Shown: positions 1-7,434 of the stretch, piece after piece | Layout of the letters: every line of letters starts with the position of its first letter | Numbering within the stretch: the stretch's first letter is position 1 | From: Bacteroidota bacterium | GTDB lineage: Bacteria; Bacteroidota; Bacteroidia; Chitinophagales; LD1 | Length of the DNA: 9,713 nucleotides | Direction: 5' to 3' | NCBI GenBank assembly: GCA_003165135.1 | Contig: PLSN01000091.1 | Span: forward strand, 1 to 9,713 | Program-made: the position numbers and the translations under genes | The notes under the pieces: generated by a model | Database searches by the model: none | Told to the model about the DNA's origin: nothing | What the model saw: the letters and a program-made list of their open reading frames with translations, nothing else

Positions 1-1
1 C

Positions 2-841
2 GCCACACCGACAGATACTACATGGTATTATGTCACGGTATACAATATCCATCAGTGTCATGCTGATGATTCTATCAAAGTAAATGTACAGCTGCCTGTG
101 CAGGCCCTCGCGCAATCTCCATATGATGTTTGTCCGGGGGTTAATGTGTATTTGAGTGCATCGGGAGGATTTTATTATCTGTGGACCCCGGGCACATGGC
201 TCAATGACTCACTCATATCAAACCCTATATCCACACCTGATTCCAGTATTGTGTACACGGTGAAAGTTTCCAATGATTGTTTCTCGGCTACGGCCAATGT
301 AGATATCATCGTACACCCGCTGCCGATAGTCGATGCCGGTGACGATACAACCATCTATAGAAATACTGCTGCCACGCTCAATGGTGTGACCAACGGTGCT
401 ACCTACTACTGGTATCCGGGAGATACTAACAGCAGTATCCTTGATCCTTTTTCGCTTACTACTCAGGCTACTCCGCTATATACGACGACCTATTATCTGT
501 ATGCAGTTTCTACATATGGCTGTATCAATCGCGACTCTATAGTGGTCACCATAGATCCATATACACTGCTGTTATTGCCTGATGCATTTTCCCCAAATGA
601 CGATGGACTGAATGATCTTTTCCGCATCGTACGTTATTTGAATATTCAATATCTCGAGGAGTTTGCCGTTTATGACCGCTGGGGCGAAAAAGTATTTACC
701 ACAGACATCATCACAGATGGATGGAATGGAAAGTTTAAAGGCCATGAAGAGCCAATGGGCACTTATGTATGGTTTGTCAAAGCCCGCACCTACGATGGTC
801 AGGATGTACTCAAGAAAGGCAATGTGACCCTGATCAGATAA
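2..841 (+). CDS. Secreted surface protein, C-terminal part: Ig/PKD-like modules plus T9SS type B (gliding-motility-associated) sorting domain; 5' end outside window
   Basis: The frame is open from the left edge, so this is the last 279 residues of a longer protein; the GTG at 98 is an internal valine codon, not a start. Residues 1-185 hold repeated beta-sandwich-like modules with the pattern T-T-x-Y-x-V-x-V, then a Cys, then D-S-x-x-V-x-V. Examples lie near residues 6-29, around YTVKVSNDC, and around YYLYAVSTYGC. This resembles the Ig/PKD-like repeats of large Bacteroidota adhesins. From about residue 190 to the end lies a roughly 90-residue domain with PDAFSPNDDGLND, VYDRWGEKVF, DGWNGKFKG and GTYVWFVKA. 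These are the hallmarks of the gliding-motility-associated C-terminal (CHU_C, type B) sorting domain, which directs export through the T9SS. The domain is complete and ends at TAA 839-841. The cell-surface location is inferred from the family; the ligand or role of the missing N-terminal part cannot be told. Confidence 0.9.
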   Translation, partial: ATPTDTTWYYVTVYNIHQCHADDSIKVNVQLPVQALAQSPYDVCPGVNVYLSASGGFYYLWTPGTWLNDSLISNPISTPDSSIVYTVKVSNDCFSATANVDIIVHPLPIVDAGDDTTIYRNTAATLNGVTNGATYYWYPGDTNSSILDPFSLTTQATPLYTTTYYLYAVSTYGCINRDSIVVTIDPYTLLLLPDAFSPNDDGLNDLFRIVRYLNIQYLEEFAVYDRWGEKVFTTDIITDGWNGKFKGHEEPMGTYVWFVKARTYDGQDVLKKGNVTLIR

Positions 842-884
842 ACGCTCTTTCTGCCCTTGTCTAATGGCTCATATCTAAATACTC

Positions 885-1958
885 ATGTCTATTTATAAAG
901 TTATCGGTTTGATGTCCGGCAGTTCATTGGATGGATTGGATATAGCCTATTGTCATTTCGAAAAGGGCAATTCCGATTGGAAATTTTCTATTGAAAATGC
1001 AGAATGCATAGCCTACTCCAAAGAATGGCAGGATAGACTAAGCACTGCCCGCACACTCGATGGCAGATCGATCTGGCAGCTGCATACAGACTATGGACAT
1101 CTCCTCGCAAATCTGGTCAGGGACTTTATTTCAAAAAATAATTTGACTGGTAAGGTAGATCTGATAGCTTCTCATGGGCATACAATTTTTCATTTTCCTG
1201 ACCTACATTTCACTACCCAGATAGGAGATGGTGCAGCACTAGCAGTGGGAACTGGAATCCCTGTAGCTTGTGATTTTCGCTCATCGGATATAGCACTCGG
1301 CGGACAGGGTACGCCCATTGTACCTATTGGCGACTTACTGCTTTTTAAAGAATACAACCATCTGCTCAATCTCGGCGGCATAGGCAATCTAACTATCAGA
1401 ACAAACGGTAATATAATTGCCTTTGATATCTGCTCCGCCAATCAGGTGCTCAATTATTATGCTGCGAAAAAAGGACTCGAGTATGATAAAGATGGTGCTA
1501 TTGCAGCTTCCGGGAGGCTATTTCAGCCATTATTCGATGCATTGAACGCACTTGAGTATTATCAAAAGCACTATCCTAAATCACTAGATAATGGTTTTAG
1601 CAAAGAGATTGTCATTCCTTTGATAGATGGCTTTGATATTTCTACAGAAGATAAACTGTGTACTTATTGCGAACATATAGCCCATCAGATAGGAGCATAT
1701 ATAGGGAAAGAACAGTCGTCTAAACAAGGTAAGCTATTCATCACAGGCGGTGGTGCATTTAATGCATACCTCATTAGCAGAATAGCAGCAAACAGTCAAA
1801 TGCCGGTCTATATTCCGTCAGATGAAGTAGTCAAATACAAAGAGGCCCTAGTCATGGCATTTATTGGTCTTCTGCGTTTGCGCAAAGAAGTCAATGTTTT
1901 AAGTTCGGTCACGGGGGCATCCCACGACTCGGTTGGTGGTGCACTCTATCACCCATAA
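885..1958 (+). CDS. anmK: Anhydro-N-acetylmuramic acid kinase (AnmK)
   Basis: AnmK is a cytoplasmic enzyme of peptidoglycan recycling. It opens the 1,6-anhydro ring of anhydro-MurNAc and phosphorylates it with ATP, giving MurNAc-6-phosphate. The 357-residue product is close to the usual family length. The N-terminal phosphate-binding motif GLMSGSSLDGLD is at residues 8-19. It is followed by ASHGHTIFH, QIGDGAALA, and CDFRSSDIALGGQGTPIVP with D130, the likely counterpart of the catalytic aspartate (assigned from memory of the family). Then come LNLGGIGNLT, FDICSANQVLN, EYDKDGAIAASG and the C-terminal ITGGGAFN nucleotide-binding motif. The ATG at 885 puts the first motif at the normal distance from the N-terminus. 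No Shine-Dalgarno sequence is visible, as is usual in Bacteroidota. It lies 43 bp after the surface-protein gene. No other MurNAc-recycling gene (murQ, nagZ, ampG) is in the window, so its partners must be encoded elsewhere. Confidence 0.96.
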   Translation: MSIYKVIGLMSGSSLDGLDIAYCHFEKGNSDWKFSIENAECIAYSKEWQDRLSTARTLDGRSIWQLHTDYGHLLANLVRDFISKNNLTGKVDLIASHGHTIFHFPDLHFTTQIGDGAALAVGTGIPVACDFRSSDIALGGQGTPIVPIGDLLLFKEYNHLLNLGGIGNLTIRTNGNIIAFDICSANQVLNYYAAKKGLEYDKDGAIAASGRLFQPLFDALNALEYYQKHYPKSLDNGFSKEIVIPLIDGFDISTEDKLCTYCEHIAHQIGAYIGKEQSSKQGKLFITGGGAFNAYLISRIAANSQMPVYIPSDEVVKYKEALVMAFIGLLRLRKEVNVLSSVTGASHDSVGGALYHP

Positions 1959-2032
1959 TAGAATTTTCTCAAAATCATTCTCGATATTCGCTCCCGGATT
2001 TGGAAATGGTATTCGTCACACGTCCCTTTTTT

Positions 2033-3040
2033 ATGATACTGGTCACAGGTGCTAATGGCTTATTGGGTTCCTATCTCGTCAGGCAGCTGATAGATAATGG
2101 TGAATCTGTGCGTGGCCTCAGGAGAGCTAAGAGTAACCTCACGCTTCTGGGAGACTATGCTACTCGCATGGAATGGGCAGAAGGAGATGTGACGGATGTT
2201 TTCGCCCTCGAGGAAGCGATGAAAGGTGTCGATAAAGTCTATCATCTCGCGGCGCTTATCTCGATGCAATCCGGTGATGCAGACAAGATGCTCAACATAA
2301 ATGCAGAAGGCACAGCAAATGTGGTAAACGCCGCACTCGGCAGTGAAATAAAAAAACTGCTCTATGTGAGCAGTGTTGCGGCTTTCGGAAGACCCGAAAA
2401 TGCAGCCCGGGTGATAGATGAAAACCTGGATGTCAAAGATTCAAAAGACAATTTCGCCTACTACAAAAGTAAGCTATATGCCGAGCGTGAGCTCTGGCGA
2501 GGCATAGCCGAAGGCCTCAATGCGGTCATTATCAATCCATCTACCATACTAGGTGGCGGCTTCTGGTCCATGCCGCCCAATGCGATATTTGGTCAGATGT
2601 ACCAGAGAATGCCATTCTACACCACCGGTATCAACGGTTTCGTAGATGTGCGTGATGTAGTATCTGTGGCTATTCAGCTCATGGACTCGGTTATTTCAGC
2701 GGAAAAATTTATCGTGTCAGCGGAGAATGCATCCTGGACCGATGTGATGATGATGGCTGCCGATGCCATGAAGGTCCGACGGCCTTTTATTCGCGTCACT
2801 AAACCTATCGGCTCATTTGCATGGCGGTTTGAAGCATTAAAATCTTTGTTTTCAGGAGTGCCGCCCTTAGCTACTCCGGATAGTATTGCCATTGGGCAAA
2901 ACGATTTTTTATACAGCAATGAAAAGATCTGCAAGGCGCTAAATTTTACATTCCGTCCGCTGCATGATACTATCGCTGAAACAGCCGACGCTTATCTTGA
3001 CTCCATTCAGCACAAAAGAGAATACGGGCTTTTGAAGTGA
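2033..3040 (+). CDS. NAD(P)-dependent epimerase/dehydratase family protein (extended SDR, dihydroflavonol-4-reductase-like)
   Basis: The 335-residue product begins with a Rossmann dinucleotide-binding motif, TGANGLLG (residues 5-12, GxxGxxG). It continues with GDVTD, YHLAALIS, YVSSVAAFG (S113/S114), the catalytic pair Y143-xxx-K147 in YYKSK, and INPSTILGGG. These mark the extended short-chain dehydrogenase family. The overall pattern is nearest to dihydroflavonol-4-reductase/NAD-epimerase-type proteins of Bacteroidota, but the substrate cannot be deduced. Start choice: the frame is open back to a TTG at 2000 and an ATG at 2006. The ATG at 2033 gives MILVTGANG, the usual spacing for this fold, and is preferred; the longer start would add an atypical 11-residue leader. 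It follows anmK by 74 bp and precedes the EEP gene by 50 bp on the same strand, so co-transcription is possible but not shown. Confidence 0.88.
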   Translation: MILVTGANGLLGSYLVRQLIDNGESVRGLRRAKSNLTLLGDYATRMEWAEGDVTDVFALEEAMKGVDKVYHLAALISMQSGDADKMLNINAEGTANVVNAALGSEIKKLLYVSSVAAFGRPENAARVIDENLDVKDSKDNFAYYKSKLYAERELWRGIAEGLNAVIINPSTILGGGFWSMPPNAIFGQMYQRMPFYTTGINGFVDVRDVVSVAIQLMDSVISAEKFIVSAENASWTDVMMMAADAMKVRRPFIRVTKPIGSFAWRFEALKSLFSGVPPLATPDSIAIGQNDFLYSNEKICKALNFTFRPLHDTIAETADAYLDSIQHKREYGLLK

Positions 3041-3090
3041 GTTTATAGATTTCCATCTTTCTGCGCTTTGCTTTTTATTATTTTACCACC

Positions 3091-4182
3091 ATGATCAGAC
3101 GGCTGTTCTATTTTTTAAATGTATGTTTCCTGATAGTGCTTTTTCTGGCCTGCATGGCCTGCTATATAAGCCCCTCAGTCGCATGGCCGCTTTCCTTTTT
3201 AGGATTGGCATTTCCCCTGATAGTTATTTTACTTTTTGTTTTTCTTGTATTGTGGGCATTGTGGCGTCAGAAAATATTCTGGATAAACCTGGTGGCGCTC
3301 GTACTTTGTTCGCCCTTTATCAGGATGGTATTTGCTTTTCATTTTTCTCCTGCTGCTGAGAAAGGCATAAAGCTGATGAGCTATAATGTCAGGAACTTCG
3401 ACCTCTACAACTGGTCGGGTAATAAAAAAACACGGTCAAAGATCATGAGCCTGATCAGCAAGGAAAACCCCGATATCGTTTGCTTTCAGGAGTTCTATTC
3501 GGATGACGAAGATTTTCACAATATCGAATACCTGCGCGATTCACTCGGGTATAAGTATCACTATCTGCATGTCACTTATGATAAATGGTATAAGAATACC
3601 TCCGAGATGAAGTGGCACCATTTGCTTTGGGGGTTGGCTGTGTTTTCACGTTATCAGATCATAGATACCGGACTTGTGCACTTTGATGGACCAGGAGGAA
3701 ATCAATGTGTGTTCGCTGACCTGTCAGTCAATGGCAAAAACTTGCGCGTTTATAATACCCATCTGCAGTCTATTCACCTCGGCTATGATGATTATGATAC
3801 TATAGAAGAATTGAGCGAAAACCAAAACACTAACTGGTATCGTGTGCGGAATATTCTTAAAAAAATGAAACATGCATTCGCAAAACGCGCCGAGCAAGCC
3901 AAAGCTGTACATGAGCATGTAAGCAAATATCAGGGACAAAAAATTGTGTGCGGTGATTTCAATGATTCTCCGGTCTCATATACTTATCAGACCATAAGTA
4001 ATGGATTAAACGATGCCTTTATCAAGCAGGGAAAGGGTTTTGGACAGTCATTTGATACTAAGCTCGGATTTTTCAGGATAGACTTTATACTTCCCGATCC
4101 TGCTATTCAGGTCAATTCCTATCGCAGCATTCACAAGGCGCTGTCAGATCATTTTCCGGTGGTGGTCACATTATCACTTTAG
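3091..4182 (+). CDS. Membrane-anchored endonuclease/exonuclease/phosphatase (EEP) family protein
   Basis: The 363-residue protein has two parts. Residues 5-27, 31-58 and 62-83 are very hydrophobic and look like three membrane segments. From about residue 93 there is a complete EEP (DNase I-like) domain. Visible catalytic motifs are MSYNVRNFD (N99), CFQEFY (metal-binding E134), YNTHLQS (N222, H224), GDFND (D289, N291) and SDHFPV (D353, H354). Known members act on nucleic acid, phosphoinositide/sphingolipid or other phosphodiester substrates with Mg2+. With all active-site residues present it should be active, but the substrate cannot be predicted. With three N-terminal segments the catalytic domain's side of the membrane depends on topology: R3/R4 before segment 1 suggests the N-terminus is inside, which would place the domain in the periplasm (inference). 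The ATG at 3091 directly precedes the first hydrophobic segment. It ends 53 bp before cysS. Confidence 0.92.
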   Translation: MIRRLFYFLNVCFLIVLFLACMACYISPSVAWPLSFLGLAFPLIVILLFVFLVLWALWRQKIFWINLVALVLCSPFIRMVFAFHFSPAAEKGIKLMSYNVRNFDLYNWSGNKKTRSKIMSLISKENPDIVCFQEFYSDDEDFHNIEYLRDSLGYKYHYLHVTYDKWYKNTSEMKWHHLLWGLAVFSRYQIIDTGLVHFDGPGGNQCVFADLSVNGKNLRVYNTHLQSIHLGYDDYDTIEELSENQNTNWYRVRNILKKMKHAFAKRAEQAKAVHEHVSKYQGQKIVCGDFNDSPVSYTYQTISNGLNDAFIKQGKGFGQSFDTKLGFFRIDFILPDPAIQVNSYRSIHKALSDHFPVVVTLSL

Positions 4183-4222
4183 AATATTTATCCTGTCACA
4201 TCACTATTTAGCTCGTCTTTTC

Positions 4223-4230
4223 TATATTTG
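4223..4230 (+). promoter_or_regulatory. Candidate Bacteroidota -7 box upstream of cysS
   Basis: TATATTTG matches the Bacteroidota sigma-factor -7 consensus TAnnTTTG perfectly. Only 5 bp separate it from the ATG of cysS at 4236. No TTG/TTTG lies 18-22 bp upstream, so the -33 half is missing or degenerate. If the box is used, transcription would begin at or next to the ATG, giving a leaderless or nearly leaderless mRNA. The match could also be chance in an AT-rich gap. Confidence 0.45.
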
Positions 4231-4235
4231 ACCTT

Positions 4236-5729
4236 ATGCAATCGGAACTGAAGATCTACAATAGTTTATCAAGAGAAAAAGAAGTCTTTAAACCGCTCAA
4301 TCCGCCTTTCGTGGGTTTGTATTCCTGCGGGCCTACGGTGTACAATGAGGTCCACCTCGGCAATCTGCGCACTTTTACCACATTTGATGTGGTATACCGG
4401 TACCTCATGCATCTGGGTTATAAGGTCCGCTATGTTCGCAATATCACTGATGCAGGCCACCTGACCACCGATGGTGGCGAAGGCGTAGACCGGATCGAAG
4501 AGCGCGCCAAACTGGAGCAGATAGAGCCGATGGAGGTGGTGCAGAAATACACAGTTAGTTTTCATGAAGTATGTCAGGAGTTTAATCTCCTGCCGCCGAG
4601 CATAGAGCCTACGGCTACAGGGCATATAGTGGAGCAGATCGAAATGGTCAAACGCATCCTAGCCAATGGTTTCGCATATGAGGTCAATGGCTCAATATAT
4701 TTCGATGTAAAAAAATACGCGGAGCACCATGACTACGGCAAGCTCAGCGGACGTATAGTGGACGAGCTGCTCGAAGGCACACGTGACCTCGATGGTCAGG
4801 ATGAAAAAAGAAGCCCGGCAGACTTTGCGATATGGAAAGCTGTCGCACCAAACCATATCCAGCGTTGGGTTTCACCATGGGGTGAAGGCATCCCCGGCTG
4901 GCACATCGAGTGCTCGGCTATGAGCTGCAAATATCTCGGCAAAGAATTTGACATACATGGTGGCGGTTTGGATTTGAAGTTCCCACACCATGAGGCAGAG
5001 ATAGCGCAGAGTGTGGGCGCAGATGGCATACAGCCGGTGCGCTACTGGATGCATGCCAATATGCTCACTGTGAACGGCGATAAAATGAGCAAGTCAAAAG
5101 GCAATTCGTTCCTGCCTAAAGAATTATTTGCGGGTACGCATCCGCTCTTAGAGAAAGCTTACGCACCAATGGCTGTGAGGTTCTTTATGCTGCAATCACA
5201 CTATCGCTCGACGCTGGACTTTTCCAATACAGCATTGCAGGCAGCAGAAAAAGGCTACGCGCGATTGATGAATTCATACAAGACCCTGCTCGCATTGACA
5301 TATGTGAAGGATGAATCGAAGAAGAGTGAAACAGAGTTAAATGAGGTCAAGGCACTTTGCGAAGAAGTGTATGATAAAATGAATGATGACTTCAATACAG
5401 CCGAGGCTATTGCTGTACTTTTTGAAATGAGCAAAAAGATAAACTCATACAAGGAAGGCCTCATCAGTATCAGTACACTGGATCAGGAAACCTACGGCCG
5501 TTTGTATACAGTTTTTGTAGCATTCATCCATGATATATTAGGGATAGACAAGGAGGACACTAAAGACGATGGCCTCGCAGACGGTCTCATGAGTGTGATA
5601 CTTACTTTGCGCAAAGATGTACGGGAAAAGAAGGACTGGGCCGCCTCTGACAAGATACGCGATGAACTTCTGCGCTTGAGCATTCAGGTCAAAGACGGCA
5701 AAGAAGGAACTACCTGGAGCAAGAACTAG
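4236..5729 (+). CDS. cysS: Cysteine--tRNA ligase (CysRS)
   Basis: This essential cytoplasmic enzyme charges tRNA-Cys with cysteine using ATP. The 497-residue class I synthetase is full length. It has the N-terminal [14 protein letters not shown] block, where C31 is a zinc ligand and H40-N43 is the HIGH-type signature. Next are the NITDAGH block, WHIECSAM (C226, second zinc ligand), and [14 protein letters not shown] with H251 and E255 completing the zinc site, by analogy with E. coli CysRS. KMSKS is at residues 283-287. The C-terminal helical and anticodon-binding region ends in [21 protein letters not shown], typical of the family. The ATG at 4236 gives a normal N-terminus. The TAG stop at 5727-5729 overlaps the first unit of a 7-bp repeat array by two bases. 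No frameshift or missing motif is seen. Confidence 0.98.
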   Translation: MQSELKIYNSLSREKEVFKPLNPPFVGLYSCGPTVYNEVHLGNLRTFTTFDVVYRYLMHLGYKVRYVRNITDAGHLTTDGGEGVDRIEERAKLEQIEPMEVVQKYTVSFHEVCQEFNLLPPSIEPTATGHIVEQIEMVKRILANGFAYEVNGSIYFDVKKYAEHHDYGKLSGRIVDELLEGTRDLDGQDEKRSPADFAIWKAVAPNHIQRWVSPWGEGIPGWHIECSAMSCKYLGKEFDIHGGGLDLKFPHHEAEIAQSVGADGIQPVRYWMHANMLTVNGDKMSKSKGNSFLPKELFAGTHPLLEKAYAPMAVRFFMLQSHYRSTLDFSNTALQAAEKGYARLMNSYKTLLALTYVKDESKKSETELNEVKALCEEVYDKMNDDFNTAEAIAVLFEMSKKINSYKEGLISISTLDQETYGRLYTVFVAFIHDILGIDKEDTKDDGLADGLMSVILTLRKDVREKKDWAASDKIRDELLRLSIQVKDGKEGTTWSKN

Positions 5730-5762
5730 TATTGAGTAATTAGTAGTGAGTATTGAGACAAT
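5728..5762 (+). repeat. Degenerate 7-bp tandem repeat array between cysS and the M28 lipoprotein gene
   Basis: Reading in sevens gives AGTATTG, AGTAATT, AGTAGTG, AGTATTG and AGACAAT. The first four units all begin AGTA, units 1 and 4 are identical, and the fifth is decayed. The array starts within the cysS stop codon and fills most of the 65-bp gap. Its units resemble, after rotation, those of the array at 7413-7443 (ATTAGTA against ATTATCA). I see no clear TAnnTTTG box downstream; the best is a poor TAACTCAC at 5774-5781. Confidence 0.7.
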
Positions 5763-5794
5763 ACAAAACAGCATAACTCACGATAAAACAAAAC

Positions 5795-6808
5795 ATGAAA
5801 AAACTTCTTTTAGTTATCCCTTTTATTGCTCTGTTGAGTTCTTGCGATTGGTTTAAAAAGACCAGCGACAATAATCCTCCAAAGGAACAATCTCAGGAAG
5901 CATCATTGGCAGCTATACCGGCCTTTAATGGTGATTCTGCATATGCATTTACAAAAGCACAGGTAGATTTTGGCCCTCGCACCCCCAACTCATCCGCACA
6001 TGACAAATGCGCTGACTGGATGACAAAGCAATTAAAAAAATGGGCGGATACCGTCTATGTTCAATCTTATACTGCTACTGCATTTGACGGACTCAAGATC
6101 AAATCAAAAAATATTATTGCCTCTTTCAATCCTAAAGCTAAGACAAGAGTATTTATCAGCTCACACTGGGATACACGCCCGATAGCAGATGAGGATGATC
6201 ACGATAAGGACAAGCCTATCGATGGCGCAGACGATGGCGCAGGCAGCACAGCAGTGGCTATGGAACTGGCGAGAGCTATCCATTCGCAGAAACCCGACAT
6301 AGGTGTAGATATTGTTCTCTTTGACAGCGAGGATTACGGACAGCCTAATGATAGCAAACTCCCACATGTCGAGAACAGCTGGTGTCTTGGTTCCCAGTAT
6401 TGGGCGAAGAATCCTCATGTGCTGGGTTATACTGCTGATTTCGGTATCAATCTCGATATGGTGGGCACGGCAGATGCGAGCTTTGTTCGTGAGGGAATAT
6501 CCGTGAAATATGCCGACTGGGTGAGCCAATATGTATGGAACATCGCTGCCAGAATGGGCTATAGCAGTTTGTTTCAGAGCCGGGTATACGGCGGTGTGAC
6601 AGACGACCACTACTATGTGAATGAATACGCCCACATACCGACCATAGCTGTGATCCGCTATAATGAAGAAGGTTTTGGCAGCTATCACCACACACACAAG
6701 GATGTGATGGCTATCATAAGCAAGGAAACAATGGCAACAGTGGGCAAAGTAATGCTCGAGACCATCTATCAGTATAACGCTGACAAGGCTGTCAAGCCAT
6801 CTATCTGA
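5795..6808 (+). CDS. M28-family zinc lipoprotein, probable glutaminyl-peptide cyclotransferase (glutaminyl cyclase)
   Basis: The 337-residue protein starts with a lipoprotein signal, MKKLLLVIPFIALLSSC, with C17 as the lipidated cysteine. The next residues, DWFKK, do not resemble the acidic surface-export signal known in some Bacteroidota, so periplasmic membrane attachment is likely (inference). The mature part has FGPRTPNSSAH, SSHWDTRP (H124, D126), DGADDGAGS (D147), FDSEDYG (E179, D180), SWCLGSQYW, NLDMVG and YHHTHKD (H299). By comparison with human glutaminyl cyclase, D147, D180 and H299 would bind one zinc and E179 would be the catalytic base (assigned from memory). HWDTRP, SEDYG and SWCLGSQYW favour the bacterial cyclase branch over aminopeptidases. 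Such enzymes convert N-terminal glutamine of exported proteins to pyroglutamate. The upstream bases at 5781-5794 are A-rich, as is common at Bacteroidota starts. The stop lies 2 bp from the convergent nadD stop. A plain M28 aminopeptidase is the alternative. Confidence 0.87.
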   Translation: MKKLLLVIPFIALLSSCDWFKKTSDNNPPKEQSQEASLAAIPAFNGDSAYAFTKAQVDFGPRTPNSSAHDKCADWMTKQLKKWADTVYVQSYTATAFDGLKIKSKNIIASFNPKAKTRVFISSHWDTRPIADEDDHDKDKPIDGADDGAGSTAVAMELARAIHSQKPDIGVDIVLFDSEDYGQPNDSKLPHVENSWCLGSQYWAKNPHVLGYTADFGINLDMVGTADASFVREGISVKYADWVSQYVWNIAARMGYSSLFQSRVYGGVTDDHYYVNEYAHIPTIAVIRYNEEGFGSYHHTHKDVMAIISKETMATVGKVMLETIYQYNADKAVKPSI

Positions 6809-6810
6809 TA

Positions 6811-7383
6811 TTACTTGTTCAAATTATAATCCCGCACATACTCCCATACTTTGTCGGGTAGAAAATATTGCATGGAACGGCCTGCCTGTATATTCTCACG
6901 AATGAAGGTCGCTGAAATATCCAGCAGAGGCACCTCCAGAAAGTGCACACAGGCCCTGTCGGGAAATGGATTCTCGCAGGCGCCTTCACGCTTATAGACA
7001 TAGATGTCGTGATTTTTGAGGATCAGTTCATAGTTTTTCCATTTGTGCAGAGACTGGAGATTGTCACCACCCATGATGAGGCTAAACTCATGCTCGGGAT
7101 ATTTTTCTTTCAGGTGAGTGAGTGTATCGATGGTGTATGATGGCTTGGGCAACTTAAATTCTATATCTGAAGCACGTAGGTTATTATTCCCGTCTATCGC
7201 CAGTTTGATCAGGTGCAGGCGGTCATATTCATTCAGCAGACTTTGTTTTTCCTTGAAGGGATTTTGTGGTGAGACCACCATCCATACCCTGTCGAGGTCT
7301 GTTGTTTCACAGATATAGTTGGCTATGATCAGGTGCCCGTTATGTACGGGATTGAAGGAACCGAAAAACAAACCTATTTTCAC
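6811..7383 (-). CDS. nadD: Nicotinate-nucleotide adenylyltransferase (NadD)
   Basis: NadD joins nicotinate mononucleotide and ATP to form deamido-NAD and pyrophosphate, the central step of NAD synthesis in the cytoplasm. The protein carries the nucleotidyltransferase signature GLFFGSFNPVHNGH (GxFxPxHxGH type) at its N-terminus. It also has MVVSPQNPFKE, IDTLTHLKEKYPEHEFSLIMGGDNL in the middle (quoted here in two adjoining pieces: IDTLTHLKEKYPE and HEFSLIMGGDNL), and ISATFIREN, the SxTxxR motif, near the C-terminus. Start choice: the frame is open to a TTG at 7405-7407, but those bases are the last three of a -7 promoter box. The GTG at 7381-7383 gives MKIGLFFGSFNP, the usual N-terminus, and 190 residues, the normal family length, so it is preferred. 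It is the only minus-strand gene, convergent with the M28 gene and divergent from the RNA methyltransferase gene, and probably monocistronic as far as visible. Confidence 0.95.
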   Translation of the reverse strand: MKIGLFFGSFNPVHNGHLIIANYICETTDLDRVWMVVSPQNPFKEKQSLLNEYDRLHLIKLAIDGNNNLRASDIEFKLPKPSYTIDTLTHLKEKYPEHEFSLIMGGDNLQSLHKWKNYELILKNHDIYVYKREGACENPFPDRACVHFLEVPLLDISATFIRENIQAGRSMQYFLPDKVWEYVRDYNLNK

Positions 7384-7404
7384 ACTTACATTATTAGTCA
7401 GACT

Positions 7405-7434
7405 CAAAACTAATTATCAATTATCAATTATCAA
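7405..7434 (-). promoter_or_regulatory. Predicted nadD promoter (-33 TTG, 19-bp spacer, -7 TAGTTTTG)
   Basis: On the minus strand, TAGTTTTG (7412 down to 7405) fits the Bacteroidota -7 consensus TAnnTTTG exactly. A TTG at 7434-7432 lies 19 bp upstream, the expected -33 position. That TTG is supplied by a unit of the 7-bp repeat array. A start of transcription 5-7 bp past the box would leave a leader of roughly 15-17 nt before the GTG start at 7383. Prediction from pattern only. Confidence 0.6.

Noticed and set aside
1190..1441. Minus-strand open frame of 83 codons opposite anmK
   Set aside because: It lies wholly over the conserved AnmK core, has no recognisable motif and no start context of its own.
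1963..1975. ATTTT-CTC-AAAAT inverted repeat after anmK as a terminator
   Set aside because: Only five A-T pairs with a 3-base loop and no T run; expected by chance in AT-rich gaps.
2000..2032. Upstream TTG/ATG starts for the epimerase-family gene
   Set aside because: The extra 11 residues precede the normal MILVTGANG start of a Rossmann fold and fit no family N-terminus.
6161..6697. Minus-strand open frame of 178 codons opposite the M28 gene
   Set aside because: Long, but antisense to conserved zinc-site motifs of a clear gene, with low-complexity hydrophobic content and no family resemblance; it is a shadow of codon bias.
7369..7376. Minus-strand TAGGTTTG, another match to TAnnTTTG
   Set aside because: It lies inside the conserved IGLF codons of nadD, downstream of the start, and is explained by the protein sequence.
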